From Promethearchaeota archaeon (GTDB lineage Archaea; Asgardarchaeota; Lokiarchaeia; Sigyniarchaeales; SOKP01), in the NCBI GenBank assembly GCA_019057355.1, contig DXJM01000332.1, positions 1-5,288 of the forward strand: a stretch of DNA of 5,288 nucleotides. Direction: 5' to 3'. The translations under genes and the position numbers were made by a program. Below are positions 1 to 5,288 of the stretch, one piece after another. Each line of letters opens with the position of its first letter. Positions within the stretch are counted from its first letter, which is position 1. The notes below the pieces were generated by a model. The model was given only the letters and a program-made list of their open reading frames with translations. It searched no databases and was not told the origin of the DNA.

Positions 1-90
1 ATATTCCGTCAATGGTGGGCGAAATTTTTAAATGAGGTGAATTACATATTAAATGTTAAAATTGATTTTAAAAAAATGATGATGCTCTAA
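1..90 (+). CDS. possible C-terminal end of a plus-strand gene cut by the left edge
   Basis: Reading from base 1, a frame stays open for 29 codons and ends at a TAA at 88-90. The peptide begins IFRQWWAKFLNEV and ends in a Lys/Met-rich tail; the aromatic and charged mix and the locally higher GC of the first 30 bases look more like coding sequence than the AT-rich spacer that follows. It would converge with elf1, leaving a 54-base spacer. No family can be named from so short a tail, and a chance open stretch of 29 codons is quite possible. Confidence 0.28.
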   Translation: MFRQWWAKFLNEVNYILNVKIDFKKMMML

Positions 91-136
91 AATTTCAATA
101 TCTATAAAAATCATGATTCGACCTTGGTTAAACATT

Positions 137-142
137 AAAAAG
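137..142 (-). terminator. possible U-tract terminator of elf1
   Basis: On the minus strand a CTTTTT tract follows the elf1 stop codon by three bases, and a longer T7 tract lies further down at 70-76. Archaeal RNA polymerase can terminate at U-rich tracts without a hairpin. The tract is short and the surroundings are AT-rich, so the assignment is weak. Confidence 0.22.
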
Positions 143-144
143 AA

Positions 145-729
145 TTAAAATTCGAGAAAACCCGGGTCGCTAAAAACATCTTTTATTTTTTTTTCTTTCT
201 TTATCCCCCCTGTTTCTTCATGCTCGGCAAATAGTGTTTCATCATCTGTTTTAATGCCTCGTTCCAGTTCTTCGGCATCTAGTCTCTGAATGGCACTTTT
301 TTCGAGCCTTTTATAATACTCCGCTTTCTCTTTCCAAGCATTTACTTTATCCATATTTATATTATCTTCATCTTCCAAGAGCATGGCTGCTTTTGCCTTG
401 CTGATGTCGGATAATATTGAATAACAAAGTGCCAGTTCTCCTAATTGATTGTCTTCTTTTAATTTTATAATTCTTCTTTCCAATCGTGCAAGCTCTTGGT
501 CAGCATAATACACATCTATGAAATCTCCAAATGCATCTACAGGTTCTGATATTGAATTAACTAAAACTTCTTTTTCCAATCCACAATGGCCACATTTAAC
601 TGTAGCAATAGGCCCTTTTCTAATGTCCCTAACTTTAACTGATTTTTCACCACATTCAGGGCAAGTAAAAATTTTTGGGACTCGCTTGACCCTTTTATAT
701 GTTTGTTGCTTTCTCTTTCTTCTACCCAT
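145..729 (-). CDS. elf1: Elf1-like zinc-ribbon transcription elongation factor with long helical C-terminal extension
   Basis: A 194-residue protein starting MGRRKRK, a basic N-terminal tail typical of Elf1 proteins. Residues 21-50 form a four-cysteine zinc ribbon (C23, C26, C46, C49), followed by EPVDAFGDFID (62-72), which matches the family signature after the ribbon (EPIDxYxxWID in eukaryotes). In eukaryotes Elf1 binds elongating RNA polymerase II near the downstream DNA and helps passage through nucleosomes; an equivalent role with archaeal RNA polymerase is inferred. After residue 75 comes about 85 residues of charged helix, then an acidic and lysine-rich tail to residue 194. The human protein is about 83 residues, so more than half of this one is extension. 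I chose the ATG at 729, not the GTG at 741, because AAGGTGG (738-744) lies 8 bases upstream of the ATG and overlaps the GTG. It is transcribed divergently from the downstream cluster, and sampled lines are more GC-rich than most of that cluster. Confidence 0.85.
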   Translation of the reverse strand: MGRRKRKQQTYKRVKRVPKIFTCPECGEKSVKVRDIRKGPIATVKCGHCGLEKEVLVNSISEPVDAFGDFIDVYYADQELARLERRIIKLKEDNQLGELALCYSILSDISKAKAAMLLEDEDNINMDKVNAWKEKAEYYKRLEKSAIQRLDAEELERGIKTDDETLFAEHEETGGIKKEKKIKDVFSDPGFLEF

Positions 730-737
730 AAATAATT

Positions 738-744
738 CCACCTT
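738..744 (-). promoter_or_regulatory. ribosome binding site of elf1
   Basis: The minus strand reads AAGGTGG here, complementary to the 3' end of 16S rRNA, with 8 bases to the ATG at 729. It overlaps the upstream in-frame GTG at 741, which argues against that codon as the start and shortens the protein by four residues. Confidence 0.65.
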
Positions 745-787
745 CTATATTTTCTATTGAAAATAAAATCAATCTTAAGCATGAGAG

Positions 788-797
788 ATAATATTAA
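788..797 (-). promoter_or_regulatory. candidate TATA box for elf1
   Basis: The minus strand reads TTAATATTAT. With the usual archaeal spacing of about 25 bases to the transcription start, RNA would begin near 767 and carry a leader of roughly 38 bases that includes the SD. The whole intergenic region is AT-rich, so chance matches are expected. Confidence 0.28.
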
Positions 798-800
798 TCA

Positions 801-808
801 GTATATGA
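801..808 (+). promoter_or_regulatory. candidate TATA box for the plus-strand cluster
   Basis: GTATATGA sits in the divergent intergenic region. A start about 25-28 bases downstream would fall at roughly 828-834, which gives a leaderless or very short-leader transcript for the first gene of the cluster, in line with the lack of an SD there. The same region must also promote elf1 on the other strand, so the two promoters are nearly back to back. Confidence 0.33.
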
Positions 809-846
809 ATAGAAAGCAAAACTAAAAAATTTTATGATTTTAACGC

Positions 847-1863
847 GTGAAAGCAAAAAATTTTTTAGTTATGCTTTATTCTATAAAATTATCTTTTTTT
901 AGAGAACTAAATAGAACTTCTCTAACGAGTGAGATGATTTTAGGATTGGAACATGGAAGGTTAGATTTAGATTATGATAGGGCGCTGATAAATAAAATTC
1001 TTGATAATTTAGATAATAGGTTTATCATTCTATTTTTATATATAATTCGGAATGATATGCTTCAAAATTTAAACGATAAAACTCTCATAGAATCATATGA
1101 AAAAGTGTTAATTCTTGATGATATTTATAAAGAAAATATCTTAACATTTTGGCCAAATCAATTGATTGAGATTGTTATTGATTTAGGTCTTTTTAAAAAT
1201 ATTAGGAGCATGAAGGAATTTGAAAATTTAGATAATGATTTTATTGTGAAACTTGGAGAAGAAACAGTTACTATCGAAAATAACATTATTTTAGTTCCTG
1301 ATGATACGTTATTCATGATAATTACTAAAAAATTCAATTTTCTCATGCGGAGGAACTTTAATCTAGCATTAACAAGATTAAAAAGTGTAATGTGTGAAAA
1401 AACGAATGTTATTCATCCTTTCATCACTCAAATGGGAGAAAATGATTATGCATTATCGGATGATCTTTTTAATATATTGGATCAGTTTGGAAATATATAT
1501 CAAGCTATAAAAATGGAAATAACGATTGAACGATTTAATGAACGCTTTGAAGAAATATCAAAGAAATTAACAGATTTTATTGATATTTTTGATTCAGAAT
1601 TGAATACTAAAAAAACAATCAAAAAAATCAACAATGCTATTATGGATAAAAAGGACATTATCAAGGTTCTTAAAGAGGAAAAGATCAAGTTGTCGGATAA
1701 ATTTGAATGGAAAGATCTTGATATAGATGCTCAAATATTTATAGACTGGAATTCTTTACTGATCAATTTATTAAACCATCGATATCAAATGGATAATATT
1801 GGAAAAAAAATATTAGATTTGAGGAACTATTATTCAGGAAAAAAAAAAAAAATAGTTATCTAG
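847..1863 (+). CDS. uncharacterised helical protein with coiled-coil C-terminal part, first gene of the cluster; frame probably broken at 1839-1852
   Basis: I do not recognise this protein. The uninterrupted frame gives 338 residues from a GTG at 847; ATG 871 is an alternative, and neither has an SD. Residues 20-125 look alpha-helical with Ile/Leu-rich segments (for example FIILFLYIIRND at 59-70, probably a buried helix because charged residues flank it closely). Residues 131-168 contain a short strand, then VPDD and a helix, resembling part of a winged helix. Residues 225-285 are Lys/Glu/Ile-rich and likely coiled coil. The frame ends only 11 bases after a run of 14 A with an unnatural GKKKKIVI tail, while the -1 frame continues with matching helical coding for 61 more residues to 2036, two bases before the next gene. 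The natural product is therefore probably about 396 residues. Very AT-rich (18% GC in the line 1021-1080). It is the promoter-proximal gene of a probable operon. No enzyme motif is visible. Confidence 0.75.
   Translation: MKAKNFLVMLYSIKLSFFRELNRTSLTSEMILGLEHGRLDLDYDRALINKILDNLDNRFIILFLYIIRNDMLQNLNDKTLIESYEKVLILDDIYKENILTFWPNQLIEIVIDLGLFKNIRSMKEFENLDNDFIVKLGEETVTIENNIILVPDDTLFMIITKKFNFLMRRNFNLALTRLKSVMCEKTNVIHPFITQMGENDYALSDDLFNILDQFGNIYQAIKMEITIERFNERFEEISKKLTDFIDIFDSELNTKKTIKKINNAIMDKKDIIKVLKEEKIKLSDKFEWKDLDIDAQIFIDWNSLLINLLNHRYQMDNIGKKILDLRNYYSGKKKKIVI
1839..1852 (+). repeat. homopolymer run of 14 A, probable slippage site or indel
   Basis: Fourteen consecutive A occur inside the first gene of the cluster, just before the frame closes. 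Such a run allows transcriptional slippage or -1 ribosomal slippage (it contains A AAA AAA), and is also the classic place for a sequencing or assembly indel or a phase-variable mutation. One extra A, or two fewer, would join the two reading frames. I see no clear stem-loop immediately downstream. Confidence 0.9.
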
Positions 1864-2036
1864 ATTATATTGAAAAAGTGTCATACAATGAAGATAATAT
1901 CGTCAATAACATTGAAGATTTATTGATCACCTTGAGGAAAGAAGTGATTGAAATCAATGATAATATTTCAAAGTTGACAAAAAAACAAGTGAAATTATTA
2001 AATTTAGATTTTGAGAGGTTTGTTTTAACAAATTAA
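1851..2036 (+). other. -1 frame continuation of the preceding gene (C-terminal coiled coil)
   Basis: In the frame one base back from the upstream gene, codons run open from the A-tract to a TAA at 2034-2036, giving 61 residues that begin NSYLDYIEKVSYNEDNI and end FERFVLTN. The sequence is rich in Ile, Leu, Lys and Glu with heptad-like spacing (IEDLLITLRKEVIEIND), the same character as residues 225-330 of the upstream frame. It has no start codon near its beginning and ends two bases before the ATG of the next gene, the spacing expected for a real gene end in an operon. It is most simply the true C-terminus of the upstream protein, reached by slippage or separated by an indel. Confidence 0.7.
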
Positions 2037-2038
2037 AA

Positions 2039-3022
2039 ATGAAATGTCCTGCTTGTAACGTTGATATGGAGACTCTCGTTGAAGGAATCTTTCAATGTCC
2101 TCAATGTAAAAAAATTATTAAGGGAAAAGATGAAAAAGCTGAAGCCCTAGTTGGTAAAAAAATTGAAGAAGGGGAGTTTCTTGACGGTGATTTCTTTCAT
2201 AAAAATGCTGGGGGGTTGAATAAAGAGTATGAAGTTGCTGAAAAAGGAATAACAATCAGTAAAACTCCTACTAGATGGTTTGCAGCATTAATATGTCATA
2301 ATGCATATTTAAAAAGTGAGAGATACGTGAGGTTATCTTGGTGGACAAAATCCTTTTACGGTCATGGGGGAATGATCAAAATTCATGAGAAGGATGAGCT
2401 AAACAACTTGATAATTTCATTAGAAAAAATTGATGATGCTTTTGATGAATATTGGGGATGGCACGGGAAATTTGGTCGTGAAAATCCAAAATCTGAACAA
2501 CAAAAATTAAAAGAAAAACAAATAGATATCATAAAATATCGAATTTTAGAAAATAGGACTTGTCCTAATTGTCAAAAGCGAATGAATAAAGAAAAATACC
2601 ATTATGAATGTAATCATTGTGGAGAAATAGTGATCATGGAAGGATATGGTCAACCGATTTTTGATATGGTTTCAAAAGAATTAGATTTAAATTTTCAAGG
2701 TGATTTTCCAATTAATTTTTATTTACCTGTTAGCGGTATAACAATTAAGTGGCTCATGGGAGAATGGAAAGCATTAGTAGTGATTTATTCAAAAGACAAC
2801 CCAAATAAAAAATGGCTTCGATTCTATTGGTGGACAAGAGATTTAAAAAATTTGATGAAATTTGGACAGAGAGATATGGGAGCAGGAACTCAATTAGGAT
2901 GGAAACTTCAAAAAGGAGTATCTTCGCCAAATATTTATGAAAAAAAAGAACTCAAGCCATTAATAACCGCACTAAAAAAGATCTCAAAGGAATTAAAATG
3001 GAGTATCGAAGAAAAAGGATGA
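2039..3022 (+). CDS. zinc-ribbon protein made of two tandem copies of a ribbon + GITI/WWT module
   Basis: This is a 327-residue protein not matching a family I can name with certainty. It has two halves of the same plan. Half one: zinc ribbon C3, C6, C20, C23, then residues 70-138 with GITI, a Trp-Phe/Ala strand, RLSWWTK (98-104), a short strand and the helix EKDELNNLIISLEKI (117-131). Half two: zinc ribbon C175, C178, C191, C194, then 233-318 with GITI, WKAL, RFYWWTR (261-267) and the helix EKKELKPLITALKKI (301-315). The strand-strand-helix ending resembles the single-strand-binding fold of PC4/p15 coactivators, but this is inference from pattern only. Zinc ribbons plus paired aromatic residues suggest nucleic-acid or protein binding. 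No SD lies at normal distance; the ATG follows the frameshift-corrected end of the previous gene by two bases, so translation is probably coupled. No signal peptide or membrane segment is seen. Confidence 0.85.
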   Translation: MKCPACNVDMETLVEGIFQCPQCKKIIKGKDEKAEALVGKKIEEGEFLDGDFFHKNAGGLNKEYEVAEKGITISKTPTRWFAALICHNAYLKSERYVRLSWWTKSFYGHGGMIKIHEKDELNNLIISLEKIDDAFDEYWGWHGKFGRENPKSEQQKLKEKQIDIIKYRILENRTCPNCQKRMNKEKYHYECNHCGEIVIMEGYGQPIFDMVSKELDLNFQGDFPINFYLPVSGITIKWLMGEWKALVVIYSKDNPNKKWLRFYWWTRDLKNLMKFGQRDMGAGTQLGWKLQKGVSSPNIYEKKELKPLITALKKISKELKWSIEEKG

Positions 3023-3031
3023 GGTAGAGGG
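3021..3031 (+). promoter_or_regulatory. double SD-like sequence before the non-canonical start region of the third cluster gene
   Basis: GAGGT (3021-3025) overlaps the TGA of the preceding gene and is followed at once by GAGGG (3027-3031). The only in-frame codons at suitable distance are ATC at 3033 and ATA at 3036 and 3039; GAGGG is 7 bases from ATA 3039. The same GAGGT core precedes the TTG start of the next gene at 4191. This suggests that translation of the downstream protein begins here and not at the ATG at 3180. Confidence 0.5.
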
Positions 3032-3179
3032 AATCATAATAGAAAATATAGATCCTACTTGGAAAGAACTCTTACAGGAATTTGAAAAACGAGTAGATGG
3101 TGCAATCAAACAATTAGAAAACAGGGATGTAGAAAATATTCCTGGAGCAAGAGAAGCCCTCTTAAACAGGTTAAATAAC

Positions 3180-4175
3180 ATGAAAAATCATTTTCCCAAG
3201 AATAATGGAGAAATATTTGTAAAGGGTATTGATGATAAGATTCAGAATGCTTTTTTTCCTGTTACAAAAGATTTTACGAGTGCTTTTACAAAAATTCTCA
3301 AATCAAGAACACATGAACAAGATTTTATCATAAATGAATTGTTAAATGGATTTGTAACTTCAAAAGCAAAAGCAATTGCGTCATATTCTCAAGGACCAAT
3401 CATTGATAGAATGGTAGAAGCTTTCTCCAAGAGGAATGACTTTCATATTGTTGATCATCAGTTTTATGCCATGTTCGGAGATCCAAACAAGCCTCGAAAT
3501 TACGTGAAAAAGCAATTGCAGCAGTTAATTGAACTATTTGGACTGGTATCAAAAGAATTGATCATTGAAAAGGATATTCGCAGGAGTGAAAGAAAGGTCT
3601 ATACTTTTTATACCTTTCCCATGGAAGTACTTACAATTTTAGAGGAAAAATATATTATAATAGACGAAAAAATGGGACGTGCCCAAGTTTCAGAAGCTTT
3701 TGATAGAAATATATTTATTTGCATGTTCTTGGCAAATTTATCAGTAAATAGGGATGATCTTGAAAAAATAGGAGGTTCATATACTATCAATGGAATATCG
3801 GCTATTTTTGCCCTAATATTGTTGTTAAGTTTCATGCCGAAGGTTTCAGTGGATGAAAGCAATCCAATTTTAAAAGATCCCTCTTATGATAAAAAAAAAA
3901 TGAGCGTGATTCCAAAATCATGGATGATAAAGCAAGTATTAGAATCCCTGTTTGAACCGCTAATAAAAATTATCGCATACAGAATAGGTGGAGGCTTATG
4001 GCTTTCCAAGATAATCACGAGCGATAAGGAATCTAGCATAGTTAATCAAATTAGGTTCTTACTTAAGGATGTAAATAAATGGATATTGGGGAATATGGTT
4101 CGTGTTGAAATACCAATCTTCGTTGAGATTGCCAACATATTTACAGAAATCTTAGTAGGATATAATGAAGAATAA
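3180..4175 (+). CDS. uncharacterised protein with a winged-helix-like domain; real N-terminus probably upstream at about 3033-3039
   Basis: From the first ATG the protein has 331 residues. Residues 67-148 look like a winged helix: helix at 73-84 (IIDRMVEAFSKR), helix near 91-99, candidate recognition helix at 107-120 (YVKKQLQQLIELFG), then a strand-turn-strand wing 123-144 with the basic turn DIRRSERK. This layout is common in DNA-binding and complex-forming winged-helix proteins. Residues 204-219 are strongly hydrophobic (ISAIFALILLLSF), one possible membrane or buried helix. The remainder is helical. The same frame is open from 2997, and bases 3039-3179 encode 47 well-formed residues (IENIDPTWKELLQEF and onward) but contain no ATG, GTG or TTG. 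The SD-like sites at 3021-3031 sit just before ATC/ATA codons, so the full product may be about 378 residues with an unusual start. Only a weak AGG lies before ATG 3180. It shares an operon with its neighbours. Function unknown. Confidence 0.75.
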   Translation: MKNHFPKNNGEIFVKGIDDKIQNAFFPVTKDFTSAFTKILKSRTHEQDFIINELLNGFVTSKAKAIASYSQGPIIDRMVEAFSKRNDFHIVDHQFYAMFGDPNKPRNYVKKQLQQLIELFGLVSKELIIEKDIRRSERKVYTFYTFPMEVLTILEEKYIIIDEKMGRAQVSEAFDRNIFICMFLANLSVNRDDLEKIGGSYTINGISAIFALILLLSFMPKVSVDESNPILKDPSYDKKKMSVIPKSWMIKQVLESLFEPLIKIIAYRIGGGLWLSKIITSDKESSIVNQIRFLLKDVNKWILGNMVRVEIPIFVEIANIFTEILVGYNEE

Positions 4176-4179
4176 AATA

Positions 4180-4184
4180 GAGGT
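4180..4184 (+). promoter_or_regulatory. ribosome binding site deciding a TTG start
   Basis: GAGGT lies 6 bases upstream of the TTG at 4191, in the 15-base gap after the preceding stop codon. The first in-frame ATG is 32 codons further on (codon 34, about 4290) with no SD, so the TTG is the preferred start. Confidence 0.7.
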
Positions 4185-4190
4185 ATATCT

Positions 4191-5288
4191 TTGAGTAGCA
4201 AGAGAAATTATTCAAGAACGGTAAAAGCTGGAAAAAAAAGGGAAAGATGGACTGATATTTTTCCAAGGTACTTAACATTTATTAGCCATATGAGACCGAT
4301 TCTCAGGGAAACAAGGAGAATCATTAAAGATTTAGATCCTGATTTATTATTGGACACCGAAATTTTAGATAAAATCCGTCAAGAAGAGGAAAAAAGAAAT
4401 ATACGTACAGTACGCGCTTTATCAGAATTTTCTGCGATGTATCGTTCAAATATATATGAAATAATGAAAGATTTTATCATAAAATATCAAGATAAAATGG
4501 AAGTTATTGATATTAAAGATTATATTTTGGAATTTCTCCATGAATCCGTGTCTGCATTAAACGTCTTACAGCATATCACATCACCAGATAAAAAAAACTA
4601 TGAAAAAACCTATTTATATCGCTTAGTGAAATTCTTAGAAGAAATTCTCTTTCCTAGGGGTAGCAATTTGGGTACTATTTATGAAAAATTATTAAAAAAT
4701 GTTCCAGAATTCTATGAATGTCAGAGACACATGCTTCAATCCCATACTTTTTATAGGGAAAAATTAGATAATCCAGATTTATTTGAAATTCATGGGATTT
4801 CACCAAAGATTTATCAAATTATTAACAACATCATATCATTATTCAATCTTGATCCAAATTATGCCATGTTCCCTGAAAAGGAGAATCATGAAGTTCCGAT
4901 GATTTTAAAAAATGACGTATTTTCACCTTATATTGATTCAATAGCTAATGCGGAAGAGGAATCTATTGAAAAATTAGCGGACTTAATGGGCTTAAGGCTA
5001 ATTGATGGGATCTTTTTGTCTCCTAAAGATTATTTTGTACAAATACTACTTGATAATAATTATTTAAGAGAAAGCAAGCAATCAGATGGGATAATTCGAT
5101 ATATCCCCCAGTTTAGCAATGAAACGATATTATTACATTACTTGGCATTTGCTTCGATGAGGAGGGGCTTTTTAAGTCGAGAATTGATCAATTGGTTAAC
5201 GATGAATTTTTCTTTTTTAATATACATGGGTATATTAAAGTGGAAATTATCAGAGGAGAACATATTTTATTCAATATTTAAGGATTTA
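4191..5288 (+). CDS. uncharacterised helical protein, TTG start, C-terminus cut by the right edge
   Basis: The frame is open for 366 codons with no stop before the window ends. It starts at a TTG preceded by GAGGT and opens with a basic tail, SSKRNYSRTVKAGKKRERW, which could touch nucleic acid. Residues 25-130 are alpha-helical with charged stretches (IRQEEEKRN). Residues 256-305 look like a small winged-helix unit: helix ESIEKLADLMG, strand GIFLSP (273-278), helix KDYFVQILLDNNYL, then strand IIRYIP. Part of this resembles residues 131-168 of the first cluster protein. Residues 310-350 are helical with hydrophobic faces. I do not recognise a family, and no Walker, nuclease or protease motif appears in the visible part. 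It lies in the same frame as the preceding gene, 15 bases after its stop, so it belongs to the same operon. The missing C-terminus may hold the informative domain. Confidence 0.8.
   Translation, partial: MSSKRNYSRTVKAGKKRERWTDIFPRYLTFISHMRPILRETRRIIKDLDPDLLLDTEILDKIRQEEEKRNIRTVRALSEFSAMYRSNIYEIMKDFIIKYQDKMEVIDIKDYILEFLHESVSALNVLQHITSPDKKNYEKTYLYRLVKFLEEILFPRGSNLGTIYEKLLKNVPEFYECQRHMLQSHTFYREKLDNPDLFEIHGISPKIYQIINNIISLFNLDPNYAMFPEKENHEVPMILKNDVFSPYIDSIANAEEESIEKLADLMGLRLIDGIFLSPKDYFVQILLDNNYLRESKQSDGIIRYIPQFSNETILLHYLAFASMRRGFLSRELINWLTMNFSFLIYMGILKWKLSEENIFYSIFKDL

Noticed and set aside
518..760. Plus-strand open frame of 80 codons across the elf1 gene
   Set aside because: It is antisense to the clearly recognisable Elf1 zinc ribbon, and its protein is low-complexity with no SD.
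561..782. Second minus-strand frame of 73 codons overlapping elf1
   Set aside because: The Elf1 frame has the family motifs and the SD; this frame has neither.
1158..1688. Two minus-strand frames of 62 codons inside the first cluster gene
   Set aside because: Composition is Ser/Ile/Phe-rich, as expected from the antisense of Lys/Asp/Asn-rich coding sequence.
2998..3027. Short plus-strand frames at ATG 2998 (9 codons) and ATG 3019 (2 codons)
   Set aside because: Too short to be genes; kept only as a possible frameshifted start of the third cluster gene.
2993..3181. Minus-strand frame of 62 codons across the junction of the second and third cluster genes
   Set aside because: It covers the plus-strand open frame that better explains the region, and lacks start signals.
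3789..3836. Transmembrane segment at residues 204-219 of the winged-helix-like protein
   Set aside because: Only about 16 hydrophobic residues in an otherwise soluble-looking protein with no signal peptide; a buried helix is as likely.
3608..3862. Minus-strand frame of 84 codons inside the winged-helix-like gene
   Set aside because: It is a shadow of a longer plus-strand gene with sensible secondary structure; no promoter or SD on the minus strand.
1..5288. CRISPR array, tRNA, rRNA, insertion sequence ends or long inverted repeats
   Set aside because: No spaced direct repeats, cloverleaf patterns, conserved rRNA stretches or transposase motifs were found by reading both strands.

Overview
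The window looks archaeal, most likely from an AT-rich Asgard (Lokiarchaeia-like) genome. The best evidence is a minus-strand gene for an Elf1-type zinc-ribbon transcription elongation factor, a family found in eukaryotes and some archaeal lineages (including Asgard and TACK) but not in bacteria. The AT-rich, AGA/ATA-heavy codon use and the tight plus-strand gene cluster with GAGGT-type ribosome binding sites fit this. The lineage is an inference; only the archaeal call is reasonably firm.

Layout, left to right: (1) positions 1-90 may hold the last 29 codons of a plus-strand gene entering from the left. (2) elf1 runs on the minus strand (145-729) with a readable SD upstream. (3) A divergent AT-rich promoter region (730-846) separates it from (4) a plus-strand cluster of four proteins I do not recognise, running off the right edge. 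The cluster is: an alpha-helical, coiled-coil-tailed protein (847 onward, reading frame broken at a run of 14 A); a zinc-ribbon protein built from two copies of one module (2039-3022); a winged-helix-like protein (3180-4175) whose open frame extends well upstream of its first ATG without any canonical start codon; and a TTG-started, mostly helical protein (4191 to the edge, 366 residues visible, no stop).

Gaps in the cluster are very short (2 bases after the frameshift-corrected end of the first gene, an SD overlapping the stop of the second, 15 bases before the fourth), so it reads as one operon. The zinc ribbons and winged-helix-like segments suggest nucleic-acid binding. The first and fourth proteins also seem to share a short motif, so they may have related folds. 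The pieces could be subunits of an uncharacterised multi-protein complex, but no catalytic motif is visible, and an enzyme or ATPase, if there is one, would lie beyond the right edge. No tRNA, rRNA, CRISPR array, insertion sequence or attachment site was seen.
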